A stretch of 7,701 nucleotides of DNA from Rhodoferax sp. (GTDB taxonomy: Bacteria; Pseudomonadota; Gammaproteobacteria; Burkholderiales; Burkholderiaceae_C), in the NCBI GenBank assembly GCA_020048255.1, contig JAIFMR010000013.1, positions 1 through 7,701 on the forward strand. Reading direction: 5' to 3'. The notes below the pieces were generated by a model. It made no database searches, was not told the origin of the DNA, and worked only from the letters and a program-made list of their open reading frames with translations. Below are positions 1 to 6,375 of the stretch, in pieces. A program made the position numbers and the translations under genes. The first letter of the stretch is position 1, and every line of letters begins with the position of its first letter.

Positions 1-133
1 TTTCCTTCAAGATGCGGACCATGGTGGCAGGGCTAACCTGGGCCAAGCTTGCTAATTGTGTCGCACGCAGACCTGGATGACGCCGCAGAAGAATTGGCAG
101 TGAATCGCGAGCAGATTCGATTCTCGGGCGCAT
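1..133 (-). CDS. Helix-turn-helix protein, N-terminal part only (runs off the left edge)
   Basis: Read on the minus strand, an ORF opens at ATG 133-131 and stays open to the window edge, giving 44 residues. An in-frame stop lies 11 codons upstream, so this ATG is the first possible one. The segment ATQLASLAQVSPATMVRILK has the spacing of a helix-turn-helix (helix, turn at V-S, recognition helix TMVRIL), preceded by a basic helix with LLRRHPG. An N-terminal winged-helix of this kind occurs in MarR/IclR-like regulators and also in HipA-related proteins of the YjjJ type. The second option is attractive beside hipBA but cannot be decided from 44 residues. The upstream region carries a TAAAAT -10-like box (161-166, minus strand) and a dyad that would overlap the start of transcription, as expected for an autoregulated gene. 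Gene reality is fairly likely; the family is uncertain. Confidence 0.6.
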   Translation of the reverse strand, partial: MRPRIESARDSLPILLRRHPGLRATQLASLAQVSPATMVRILKE

Positions 134-141
134 ATGTTGAT

Positions 142-157
142 TCAAGTTATGACTTGA
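142..157. promoter_or_regulatory. Perfect dyad, candidate operator of the minus-strand HTH gene
   Basis: TCAAGT-TATG-ACTTGA is a perfect 6-base inverted repeat with a 4-base centre. It lies 9-24 bases upstream of the start codon of the minus-strand gene and just downstream of a minus-strand TAAAAT (161-166). A repressor bound here would sit on the transcription start. It shares the core GTTATGAC with the dyad at 221-234. That it is the binding site of the adjacent HTH protein is inference. Confidence 0.4.
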
Positions 158-220
158 GATATTTTAAGCATTTTTCGTAATTCTTACAGACGAAATAAGT
201 CAAAGTTGAAAACTGGTCAA

Positions 221-234
221 TGCGTTATGACGCA
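221..234. promoter_or_regulatory. Second dyad with the same core
   Basis: TGCGT-TATG-ACGCA is a perfect 5-base inverted repeat around the same TATG centre as the dyad at 142-157. The arms differ beyond the shared GTTATGAC. It abuts a TTGACC -35-like hexamer read on the minus strand (rc of 215-220). The centres are about 77 bases apart. Two sites for one dimeric regulator is the simplest reading, but it is inferred. Confidence 0.35.
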
Positions 235-361
235 AGATAAAGCGGATATATTCTGACTTAAATCGGCTAGTTTGGGCGCCTGCAGGACCCTGCATCGACC
301 GTTCTGGTTCATCATTCATCGTGAGAAACCCGTGTCTTTTTCAAGGTGCGTAGACCGCATT

Positions 362-420
362 CCAAAAGTGCCTCCAGCCCATACAGAATATGCGTAAACA
401 GCTACAAAACGAGTAGCAAA
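362..420 (+). repeat. Short interspersed repeat, copy A
   Basis: These 59 bases align without gaps to 6956-7014. CCAAAAGTGC is identical in both, followed by AGCCC, GCG(T/C)AA(A/G)CAGCTA and TAGCAA blocks. The 3' part folds as GCTAC (401-405) with GTAGC (413-417), the same position as the stem in copy B but with different bases in the upper stem. I recall similar sequences scattered between genes in Comamonadaceae; that is memory, not a search result. Copy A is degenerate in its 5' stem. Confidence 0.55.
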
Positions 421-466
421 GACTATCTTAAAAATCCATTCTGCTCACCCGGACCCGCCAGAAGCC

Positions 467-580
467 GTGCCGGGTAGCCGTTCTGTTCAGGAGTTGCTAA
501 CGTTTCTTTGGGGACTTGTTGCCGGCCTACTGGTCATGACCATGGCCCTGAGAAACCGTCCCTTGCCAGCGATGGCATGA
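467..580 (+). other. Doubtful small ORF or gene remnant with one hydrophobic segment
   Basis: An open frame runs from 398 to the stop at 578-580. With a GTG start at 467 it would give 37 residues, including the hydrophobic stretch LLTFLWGLVAGLLVMTMAL, which would span a membrane once, followed by a basic tail RNRP. No convincing ribosome-binding site precedes the GTG. CAGGAG at 488-493 sits too close to the TTG at 494. It could be a small membrane protein, the 3' relic of a lost gene, or chance. It overlaps the minus-strand shadow frames of the region. Confidence 0.15.
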
Positions 581-584
581 CACC

Positions 585-640
585 TCTAAATGTACCGATA
601 AAACAATACAATACAATATCTTTTGTACTAATATAACGGT
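585..640 (+). promoter_or_regulatory. Probable hipBA promoter; possible leaderless start
   Basis: This AT-rich stretch contains TAATAT at 629-634, seven bases before the hipB ATG, which would place the transcription start on or next to the start codon. No Shine-Dalgarno sequence precedes the ATG, which agrees with a leaderless message. Alternative -10-like TACAAT boxes lie at 607-612 and 612-617. A good -35 box is not visible. The imperfect inverted repeat TACCG (593-597) / CGGTA (637-641) brackets the region and could be the HipB operator. Confidence 0.4.
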
Positions 641-1015
641 ATGACAAAAACCACCAAAGCCATCCGACAGCTGCCTCCGGCCACCTTGGGTGCACTCCAG
701 AAGCTGGGGGCCGACCTGGCGGTGGCACGCTTACGCCGCAAGGAATCGCTGCGTACCTGGGCCAAGCGCTTGGGCGTCACACTCTCCACTCTCCAACGTC
801 TTGAAGCCGGCGACCCGACCGTGAGCATCGGTATCGTCGCAAGTGCCTTGTGGCTCATCAACCGGGACGGCGAGCTGGGAAACTTGGCGGCACCAGAACA
901 GGACCAGGGCGCGCTGGAGCTGAACGTGAGAGAAGCGGTGGAGCTTGGCCAAGCCCGCGCGCAGGCCTCTGCGGACGCCCGCATGCGCACAGCAACCCCC
1001 AACATCAGCCACTGA
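641..1015 (+). CDS. hipB: HipB-like antitoxin, XRE-family DNA-binding protein
   Basis: The 124-residue protein carries a Cro/C1-type helix-turn-helix at about residues 22-75: a first helix LGADLAVARLRRK, the ESLRTWAKRLGVTLSTLQRLEAGDP core with the expected turn glycine at 45, then a closing helix up to LWLIN. In HipBA systems HipB binds operators at its own promoter, represses the operon and holds the HipA kinase inactive. The tail after residue 80 is Ala/Gln/Glu-rich and charged, as in flexible antitoxin C-termini. The stop codon lies one base before the hipA ATG, so the two are translated as a unit. The start was chosen at 641 because the HTH needs the whole N-terminus and the promoter ends there. 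The identification rests on HTH type, size and the adjacent toxin. Confidence 0.85.
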   Translation: MTKTTKAIRQLPPATLGALQKLGADLAVARLRRKESLRTWAKRLGVTLSTLQRLEAGDPTVSIGIVASALWLINRDGELGNLAAPEQDQGALELNVREAVELGQARAQASADARMRTATPNISH

Positions 1016-1016
1016 A

Positions 1017-2330
1017 ATGCGCTTGGATGACTTGTATCTTTGGTATCTGGGCGACCCGAAGCCGCGCTACGTGGGTGCGTTGAAACTGGTTGCGGCTGGC
1101 AAAGGCGTGTCGCTTCACTACGGCGAAGACTGGTTGACCAATGGATTCGCACTCAGCGAGGACCTGCCCCTTGTGGACACCGAGTTTTCCCCGCCCGGCC
1201 GACTGAGCGCCAACGCACCCCGCGCAGTCGGTGCCGTGGATGACGCGCGCCCGGACCGCTGGGGAGAAAAAGTCATTCGGTTCGTCGACAAGCCCAAACG
1301 CCTGTCGTTGATGGAGCTGCTTTACTACGCGGGTGATGACCGCTTCGGGGCGCTGGGGGTCTCGACCTCGGCCACCACCTACCTCCCCCGCAAAGGCGGA
1401 CCCCTGCCACGGTTGGCGCAAGCCCAAGAACTCAGCGAGGTGGTGGCCAAGATCGAGGCCGGCGACACCTTGACTGCTCTCGAAGCCAAAATCATTGATG
1501 GGGGGGGCAGTCCTTTGGGCGGCGCCAAGCCCAAGGCGCTGATCGACATCGAGGGCGAGCAGTGGGTCATCAAGTTCTTCAACCACGAGTACGTTGACGC
1601 TCCGCTCATCGAGCACGCGACCATGACGTTGGCGGCGCAGGCCGGTATCTGCGTCGCTCAGACACGGGTCATTCACCTGGTGGCGGCGAACGCCGTGGCC
1701 ATTCGGCGATTCGACCGCGTGGATGGCCAGCGGATTCACAGCATCTCGGCGGGCACCGCTATCCGTGCGGCCACTGCGGCGGGTACCGAGCCAGAAATGG
1801 GCTACCCGCAGCTTGCCCGAATCCTGCGCAGAATTGGCGTCACTCAGGGCGATGCGCATCTGGCCGATGCCCAAGAGCTGTTCCGCCGAATGGTGTTCAA
1901 CATCCTGGTTGACAACACTGACGACCATGAGAAGAACCACGCACTCTTGGTCGTCAACCCCACCGCCAATGGACGGCTGAGGCTGGCGCCGGCGTATGAC
2001 GTACTGCCCACCAACTCCGGCCAGGGCTATCAAGAGTTCATTTGCGGGGCAAACGGACAAGAGTCCACGCTGGCCAACGCGATGTCGCAATGCGATGCGT
2101 TTGGGCTTGCCCCGGACCAGGCCGCTGCGCAAGTCGTCCAAGTCATTGGGGTGGTCAACACCTGGCGCGCGCACTTTGAAGCCATCGGGGTATCGGAACG
2201 CGACCTGGACAGCTTGGCAGAACGCCTGGACGGCGACGAATTGCTGAGCCAGCGACAGGCGTTTGACGCCGGCCAGTACCAGGGAGCACCTCCCAAACGG
2301 AGGCCGACAAGCCCATTTCGTAGGACTTGA
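1017..2330 (+). CDS. hipA: HipA-family serine/threonine kinase toxin
   Basis: The 437-residue protein has the usual HipA length and order. An N-terminal domain has the YVGALKL and GDDRFGALGVS motifs. The glycine-rich loop GGGSPLGGAKPKAL (162-175) carries Ser165, which aligns with the autophosphorylated Ser150 of E. coli HipA. An AIRRFDR strand motif follows. The catalytic loop TDDHEKN (301-307) has Asp302 and Asn307 at the positions of E. coli Asp309 and Asn314. The metal-binding APAYDVL has Asp328. HipA toxins phosphorylate a translation component, classically glutamyl-tRNA synthetase, and cause growth arrest or persistence; whether this one has the same target is unknown. The ATG at 1017 was preferred over the upstream in-frame ATG at 945, because 945 would overlap hipB by 71 bases and add a low-complexity extension. 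The kinase core appears intact. A run of eight G (1500-1507) encodes the glycines before Ser165. Confidence 0.9.
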   Translation: MRLDDLYLWYLGDPKPRYVGALKLVAAGKGVSLHYGEDWLTNGFALSEDLPLVDTEFSPPGRLSANAPRAVGAVDDARPDRWGEKVIRFVDKPKRLSLMELLYYAGDDRFGALGVSTSATTYLPRKGGPLPRLAQAQELSEVVAKIEAGDTLTALEAKIIDGGGSPLGGAKPKALIDIEGEQWVIKFFNHEYVDAPLIEHATMTLAAQAGICVAQTRVIHLVAANAVAIRRFDRVDGQRIHSISAGTAIRAATAAGTEPEMGYPQLARILRRIGVTQGDAHLADAQELFRRMVFNILVDNTDDHEKNHALLVVNPTANGRLRLAPAYDVLPTNSGQGYQEFICGANGQESTLANAMSQCDAFGLAPDQAAAQVVQVIGVVNTWRAHFEAIGVSERDLDSLAERLDGDELLSQRQAFDAGQYQGAPPKRRPTSPFRRT

Positions 2331-2398
2331 CACGCGGCAACCCTGCAAGCTGCGGCTATCATGAGGGCCATCACTCGATACTCCTCGAGAACATGACG

Positions 2399-2404
2399 AA
2401 GGGG
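2399..2404 (+). promoter_or_regulatory. Ribosome-binding site of the DctP-like gene
   Basis: AAGGGG lies four bases before ATG 2409, and the translation from there begins with a good signal peptide. This fixes the start of the binding-protein gene. No clear promoter was found in the 78-base gap after hipA. A TTGACA at 2327-2332 and a TATCAT at 2357-2362 are 24 bases apart, which is too far. Confidence 0.5.
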
Positions 2405-2408
2405 CAGA

Positions 2409-3386
2409 ATGGGCGCGCGGCACGTACTTGCAGCTTTTCTTCCAGCTATGGCGCTGGCTTGGCCTTTTTCACTCCAGGCAGCGGAACAGGTCTACAAACT
2501 CGGGCACATGTTCGCCAAGGAAAGTCTGCCAGATCGGGCGGCAAAGAAGTTTGCCGAAACATTGTCGACGCGCAGCAAGGGCCAACTCAAGATCCAGGTC
2601 TACCCGGAAGGTTTGCTGGGTGATGAACGCGAGAATCTTGCGCAACTGCTCAAGGGATCATTGCATTTTGCCGTGACGGGCGATGTGGTCGTCAGCAACA
2701 TCGGCGACAAATATCGCGTTGTGAACATGCCCTTCATGTATCGCAGTGTGCAGCATGCGCTGCAAACTTATGAGAGCGATCTGGGCATGGCGATTCGCAG
2801 CAATATCCGCGGTGAAGGCGTCGATGTGCTGTCCTGGTATTACGTCGGTACGCGCATGCTCACGGCGAACAGGCCGATTCGCAGCATGGCTGACATCAAG
2901 GGGCTGCAATTACGCCTGCCGCAGGACAGTGCCTGGATTGCGACTTGGCAAGCGCTGGGCGCCAATCCGCGTCAGGTTCAATTCACCGAACTGGCGACTG
3001 CGTTGAAAGTCGGTCGTGTTGACGCGCAGGAAAATCCACCTGGTTTCATTCGAGCCAATCGTCTTTTCGAAAACCAGAAATACCTGATGACGACCAACCA
3101 CATGCCGCAGCGACAAATGATCCTGGCCGCCGGTGAGTTCTGGCGCAAGCTGAGCGCGAGTGAGTGGACGATGATCAGTGCGGCAGCGCGAGACGCGTCG
3201 GAATGGGCGACTCATCAGGCCGAGTTGGAGCAGAAGATTGACCAAGCATGGCTGACGCACGAGGGTGGCATGACCCTGGTGGAGTTCGATTTTCGGGGCG
3301 TTGCCGAAGCCATTGCCGGAGTGCCGGCGGCGCTGGCCGGCAAGGAAGGTGAAGCGATCTTCCAACAGATACGGGCGATGCGCTGA
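2409..3386 (+). CDS. TRAP-type periplasmic solute-binding protein, DctP family
   Basis: The 325-residue precursor begins with a short hydrophobic signal peptide (about residues 1-24, cleavage near SLQA-AEQ). The mature protein starts YKLGHMFAKESL, typical of the family. Further family marks are YPEGLLGDERENLAQL, the VNMPFMYRS segment, the GTRMLTANRPIRSMADIKGL block, LRLP with Arg169 at the place of the conserved carboxylate-binding arginine, and ELATALKVGRVDAQENP (Asp205, Glu208, Asn209). DctP proteins bind organic acids or related anions; the exact ligand cannot be read from sequence. No dctQ or dctM gene follows. Instead its TGA overlaps the ATG of a hybrid histidine kinase, so the two are translationally coupled. 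The likely role is periplasmic ligand recognition for that kinase, comparable in principle to TorT-TorS or LuxP-LuxQ, although those use other binding-protein families. The family call is firm, the signalling role inferred. Confidence 0.9.
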   Translation: MGARHVLAAFLPAMALAWPFSLQAAEQVYKLGHMFAKESLPDRAAKKFAETLSTRSKGQLKIQVYPEGLLGDERENLAQLLKGSLHFAVTGDVVVSNIGDKYRVVNMPFMYRSVQHALQTYESDLGMAIRSNIRGEGVDVLSWYYVGTRMLTANRPIRSMADIKGLQLRLPQDSAWIATWQALGANPRQVQFTELATALKVGRVDAQENPPGFIRANRLFENQKYLMTTNHMPQRQMILAAGEFWRKLSASEWTMISAAARDASEWATHQAELEQKIDQAWLTHEGGMTLVEFDFRGVAEAIAGVPAALAGKEGEAIFQQIRAMR

Positions 3387-5926
3387 TGTCTTTTCCGGGT
3401 GTTTCGCGTTTTGCTGCTCTCAAGGCCACGCCTATCAAGGTGTTGCTGCTGTACAGCCTGATCATTCTCGTGCTGGTTATCGGCGGCGTGATGAAGTTTG
3501 TTGATGAAAGACGCCAGGAGGTGGTGGCCAAACTGAACCAAGAGGCTGCAGCAATTGCCCGCAGCCAGGCTCTGCTGCTGGGCGACCATCTTGCCCAAGC
3601 CGAGGGCATCTTGACGCAACTGGAACTCCAGCTCAACGTGAAGCGCCTGTTGCAGGATCATGCCGATCTCAGCACGCGTGACCTGCTGCGAAATTATCGC
3701 AACCTGTTCCCCTACGCCATCGACCTCTTGTTGCTGGATCGGGCAGGTCGGGTGATGGCGACATCCAACTCCATGCTGTCCAACCTGGATATTGCGGAAT
3801 ATTGTGCACCCCTGGGAAAGCAGCAGAAATTCATCGGCTCGGGCGGCGTGTTTTTCTACAAGCCCGAGCCTATTTCACAATGCCCTGCCACGGTGGCCAT
3901 CGTCTATGCCCGACCCCTGAAGTCGAATGGCGAGACGCTGTGGTTGCTACTGTCCCCCGACAGTTTCGAGCGCGTGCTGAACCAGAACCTGTCTAACCTG
4001 GGGGCATGGGCGAACTTTCATGTGGTCGATGCGGAGCAAAACAGCTTGCAGACTTTTCATGGTGACAAGAATCAAGGGCTACCGGCAGGGCATTTTGTGA
4101 TGCACGACAGCTGGATCGACCCCCAAAGCGGAATTCGCTATGCCTCTGTAGAGATGCCGGTGAAAGGCACCGACCTGAAGGTGCATATCGACTATTCGAT
4201 CGATGAAGTACTCGACCGGTATTGGTGGCAGGACGCCAAGTTCGCCATTCTGCTCGCCCTGATTTTTCTCCTGGCTTGGGGCGTGTTTTCCTGGTTTGTC
4301 ATTCGCATGGTGTCGCGCTACCAGGACAGCCTGGAGGACAGCGAGCAGCACTTTCGCACCATCGCCAACGGTGGTACGGCACTGATCTGGACCTCAGATA
4401 CCGACAAACTGTGCAAATATTTCAACGAACCATGGCTTCGCTTCACCGGGCGTACGCTGGAACAGGAGTACGGCAACGGCTGGGCAGAGGGTGTGCACCC
4501 GGACGATTTGAAGCGTTGTCTCGACATTTATGTCAGCCACTTTGACCGGCGTGAACCGTTTTCCATGGAATACCGATTGCGACATGCGGATGGCAGCTAT
4601 CGCTGGTTGCGCGATGATGGTACTCCGCGTTATGACAGACATGGCGTGTTTTTAGGCTTTATAGGTTTCTGTTATGACATCACCGAGCACAAGCATGCCA
4701 GAGAAGAACTTGAGCAGTATCGTGATCGTCTTGAAGAACTGGTCGAACAGCGAACCCGTGAGCTGGCGATTGCCACGGAAGTAGCGCAAACCGCCAGCAT
4801 CGCCAAGGGTTCCTTCCTGGCCAACATGAGCCACGAGATCAGGACCCCATTGAATGCCATTACCGGCATGGTGCACTTGCTGCGCAAATCCAGTTTGACT
4901 CCGGAGCAGCTCGACCGGCTCAACAAGCTGGAAACGGCCAGCCACCACCTGCTCGACATCATCAACGCCGTTCTTGACCTATCCAAGATAGAGGCCGGCA
5001 AGTTTTCTCTGGAAGAAGTTCCCTTGCGTGTCGAAGCCATCATCGGTAATGTCATTTCCATGTTGCATGAGCGGGCTCGCAGTAAAGATCTGAAATTGGT
5101 CAGCGAAGTCCACTCGATACCCCGCAATCTTCTGGGCGATGAAACACGCCTGCAACAGGCCCTGCTGAACTTCGCCACCAACGCAATCAAGTTCACAACT
5201 TCTGGCGGGGTGACGCTGCGTACTGCGCTGGTTGAAGAGGACGAGGAAACTGCCTTGTTGCGTTTCGAAGTGATCGACACGGGTATGGGCATCGCGCCAG
5301 AAGTGCTGCCCAGGTTGTTCAGCACGTTCGAGCAGGCGGACAACTCGATGACGCGCAAGTTCGGGGGAACCGGTCTGGGGCTCGCCATCACGCGCAAGAT
5401 TGCCATGCTGATGGGCGGAGACGCTGGTGCGCAGAGTACGCTGGGCGCGGGCAGCTGCTTTTGGTTTACCGCGCGCCTGCGCAAGGGCCCGTCTGACAGT
5501 TCTGCACAAAGCCAGGTCAACAAAGAGGCGGCCGAAGCCACCCTCAGGCGAGACTTTGCCGGCCGGCGCATTCTTCTTGTCGAAGATGAACCGATCAACC
5601 GCGAGATCACCATGGAATTGCTGGGGGGTGTCAACATGGTCGTGGATGATGCCGAGGATGGTCTTGAGGCCGTCGAGCTGGCAACGTCCAACCACTACGA
5701 CCTGATCCTCATGGACGTCCAAATGCCGAAAATGGATGGGCTGGAGGCGAGCCGCAGGATTCGCCAACTGGCTGGATACACCCAGGTACCCATTCTCGCC
5801 ACGACAGCCAATGCCTTTGCCGAAGACCGGTCACGTTGCCTCGCCGCGGGCATGAACGACTTCATTGCGAAGCCGATCAATCCGGACGACCTGTTCGCCA
5901 TGTTGTTGAAGTGTCTGGCGAAGTAA
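3386..5926 (+). CDS. Membrane hybrid histidine kinase with periplasmic sensor, PAS and receiver domains
   Basis: The 846-residue protein has a first membrane helix at about 19-36, a periplasmic sensor of about 250 residues, a second helix at about 286-308, a PAS domain at about 320-440 (ending HADGSYRWLRDDGTP and GFCYDIT), and a coiled coil at about 440-478. The HisKA domain has ANMSHEIRTPLNA with phospho-acceptor His483. HATPase_c has Asn599 (N box), DTGMGIAP from 631 (G1), FSTFEQAD (F box) and GGTGLG at 660-665 (G2). The C-terminal receiver has Glu733/Asp734, phospho-acceptor Asp777 in LMDVQMPKMDG and Lys829 in AKPI. The sensor contains DLLLLDRAGRVMATSN, a pattern seen in Cache/PDC-type domains. 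All catalytic residues are present. There is no Hpt domain and no response regulator gene follows, so phosphotransfer must use a separate Hpt protein or the receiver has another role. The start codon overlaps the stop of the binding-protein gene (TGATG), with only a weak ribosome site, which suggests coupling. Confidence 0.93.
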   Translation: MSFPGVSRFAALKATPIKVLLLYSLIILVLVIGGVMKFVDERRQEVVAKLNQEAAAIARSQALLLGDHLAQAEGILTQLELQLNVKRLLQDHADLSTRDLLRNYRNLFPYAIDLLLLDRAGRVMATSNSMLSNLDIAEYCAPLGKQQKFIGSGGVFFYKPEPISQCPATVAIVYARPLKSNGETLWLLLSPDSFERVLNQNLSNLGAWANFHVVDAEQNSLQTFHGDKNQGLPAGHFVMHDSWIDPQSGIRYASVEMPVKGTDLKVHIDYSIDEVLDRYWWQDAKFAILLALIFLLAWGVFSWFVIRMVSRYQDSLEDSEQHFRTIANGGTALIWTSDTDKLCKYFNEPWLRFTGRTLEQEYGNGWAEGVHPDDLKRCLDIYVSHFDRREPFSMEYRLRHADGSYRWLRDDGTPRYDRHGVFLGFIGFCYDITEHKHAREELEQYRDRLEELVEQRTRELAIATEVAQTASIAKGSFLANMSHEIRTPLNAITGMVHLLRKSSLTPEQLDRLNKLETASHHLLDIINAVLDLSKIEAGKFSLEEVPLRVEAIIGNVISMLHERARSKDLKLVSEVHSIPRNLLGDETRLQQALLNFATNAIKFTTSGGVTLRTALVEEDEETALLRFEVIDTGMGIAPEVLPRLFSTFEQADNSMTRKFGGTGLGLAITRKIAMLMGGDAGAQSTLGAGSCFWFTARLRKGPSDSSAQSQVNKEAAEATLRRDFAGRRILLVEDEPINREITMELLGGVNMVVDDAEDGLEAVELATSNHYDLILMDVQMPKMDGLEASRRIRQLAGYTQVPILATTANAFAEDRSRCLAAGMNDFIAKPINPDDLFAMLLKCLAK

Positions 5927-6294
5927 GCGGCGCGCTCGCCAGCTTCTTTTTATTGCTGTTTTGCGTTGTCACCCTGACAACGCCAACTGCGCTTGGTGCT
6001 CGCATGCTGCCGGTTTCGGCCGCGTCTGAAACAGCGGCGCATTGCCAGACCAGCGTCGATCATTCGGACTCGCACCAGGCTGACTTGACCAAATCTGCTG
6101 ACCCAGGCAAGCCTGCTTCCGGAGATTGTGCTGACTGCAGCAGTTGTCTGATCTGCGCCTGTCATTGCCAGCCCTTGCTGGCATCGTCGAACCTGCCGCA
6201 GGCCACCAGCCAGGCCGACAGCACACCTGAGCCGGCTCTGGCCGGCAGGGTCGGCATCACTGCCGCGCCCGAATTGAAACCTCCGCGCAAGTAA
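5911..6294 (+). CDS. Small secreted cysteine-cluster protein, possible metal binder
   Basis: From GTG 5911 this frame gives 127 residues. It starts with a hydrophobic signal-peptide-like segment ASFFLLLFCVVTLTTPTALGA (cleavage near residue 30). A polar region with HCQTSVDHSDSH follows, then a dense cluster at 73-86 in the pattern CxxCxxCxxCxCxC, and a tail ending ELKPPRK. Secreted His/Cys-rich small proteins of this layout (DUF2946 and CzcI-like proteins come to mind) are found near metal efflux genes; the family assignment here is only a resemblance. The frame overlaps the last 16 bases of the kinase gene, so it may be coupled to it. The start is uncertain: no ribosome site is seen before GTG 5911, and the open frame extends back to ATG 5836, deep inside the kinase. 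A mature Cys-rich region after a signal peptide makes chance unlikely. Confidence 0.6.
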   Translation: MSGEVSGALASFFLLLFCVVTLTTPTALGARMLPVSAASETAAHCQTSVDHSDSHQADLTKSADPGKPASGDCADCSSCLICACHCQPLLASSNLPQATSQADSTPEPALAGRVGITAAPELKPPRK

Positions 6295-6314
6295 TTCTTC
6301 CGTTTGCTCGTCTG

Positions 6315-6349
6315 ACTGCCCTGCCTTGTGGCTGGGGTGGCGGTTTTTT
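6315..6349 (+). terminator. Probable intrinsic terminator
   Basis: ACTGCC (6315-6320) pairs with GGCGGT (6339-6344, one G-U pair). An inner stem GCC (6323-6325) / GGC (6330-6332) closes a TTGT loop, and TTTTT (6345-6349) follows directly. This would end the transcript coming from the kinase and the Cys-rich gene, just ahead of the next gene. Loops inside the stem make it imperfect. Confidence 0.45.
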
Positions 6350-6363
6350 ACTTGTTCAAATTT

Positions 6364-6367
6364 GGAG
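6364..6367 (+). promoter_or_regulatory. Ribosome-binding site deciding the start of the membrane gene
   Basis: GGAG lies eight bases before ATG 6376. This favours 6376 over the in-frame ATG at 6328, which sits inside the terminator hairpin and would add 16 unrelated residues. Confidence 0.6.
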
Positions 6368-6375
6368 AATGCAAA

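Larger units (their letters stand above)
134..640. other. Intergenic region between two divergent transcription units
   Basis: This 507-base gap holds the two dyads near its left end, an AT-rich stretch at about 160-260, one copy of an interspersed repeat (362-420), a doubtful small ORF (467-580) and the AT-rich hipBA promoter (about 585-640). I see no tRNA, transposase or CRISPR in it. The 250-360 stretch shows nothing I can name. Confidence 0.6.

Noticed and set aside
945..1016. Upstream in-frame start for hipA at 945
   Set aside because: It would overlap the antitoxin gene by 71 bases and add 24 low-complexity residues. ATG 1017 follows the hipB stop by one base and begins the conserved HipA N-terminus.
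2327..2362. TTGACA and TATCAT as a promoter for the binding-protein gene
   Set aside because: The boxes are separated by 24 bases, outside the normal 16-18.
1005..2423. Long minus-strand open frame (472 codons) opposite hipA
   Set aside because: It mirrors the whole hipA gene, whose kinase motifs are unambiguous. The minus frame shows no recognisable domain, so it is a shadow caused by high GC at third positions.
4672..5767. Long minus-strand frames opposite the kinase catalytic region
   Set aside because: The + strand shows complete HisKA, HATPase_c and REC motifs. The minus frames are Ser/Arg-rich shadows.
6328..6375. ATG 6328 as start of the membrane gene
   Set aside because: It lies in the terminator-like hairpin and has no ribosome site. 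ATG 6376 has GGAG at a proper distance.
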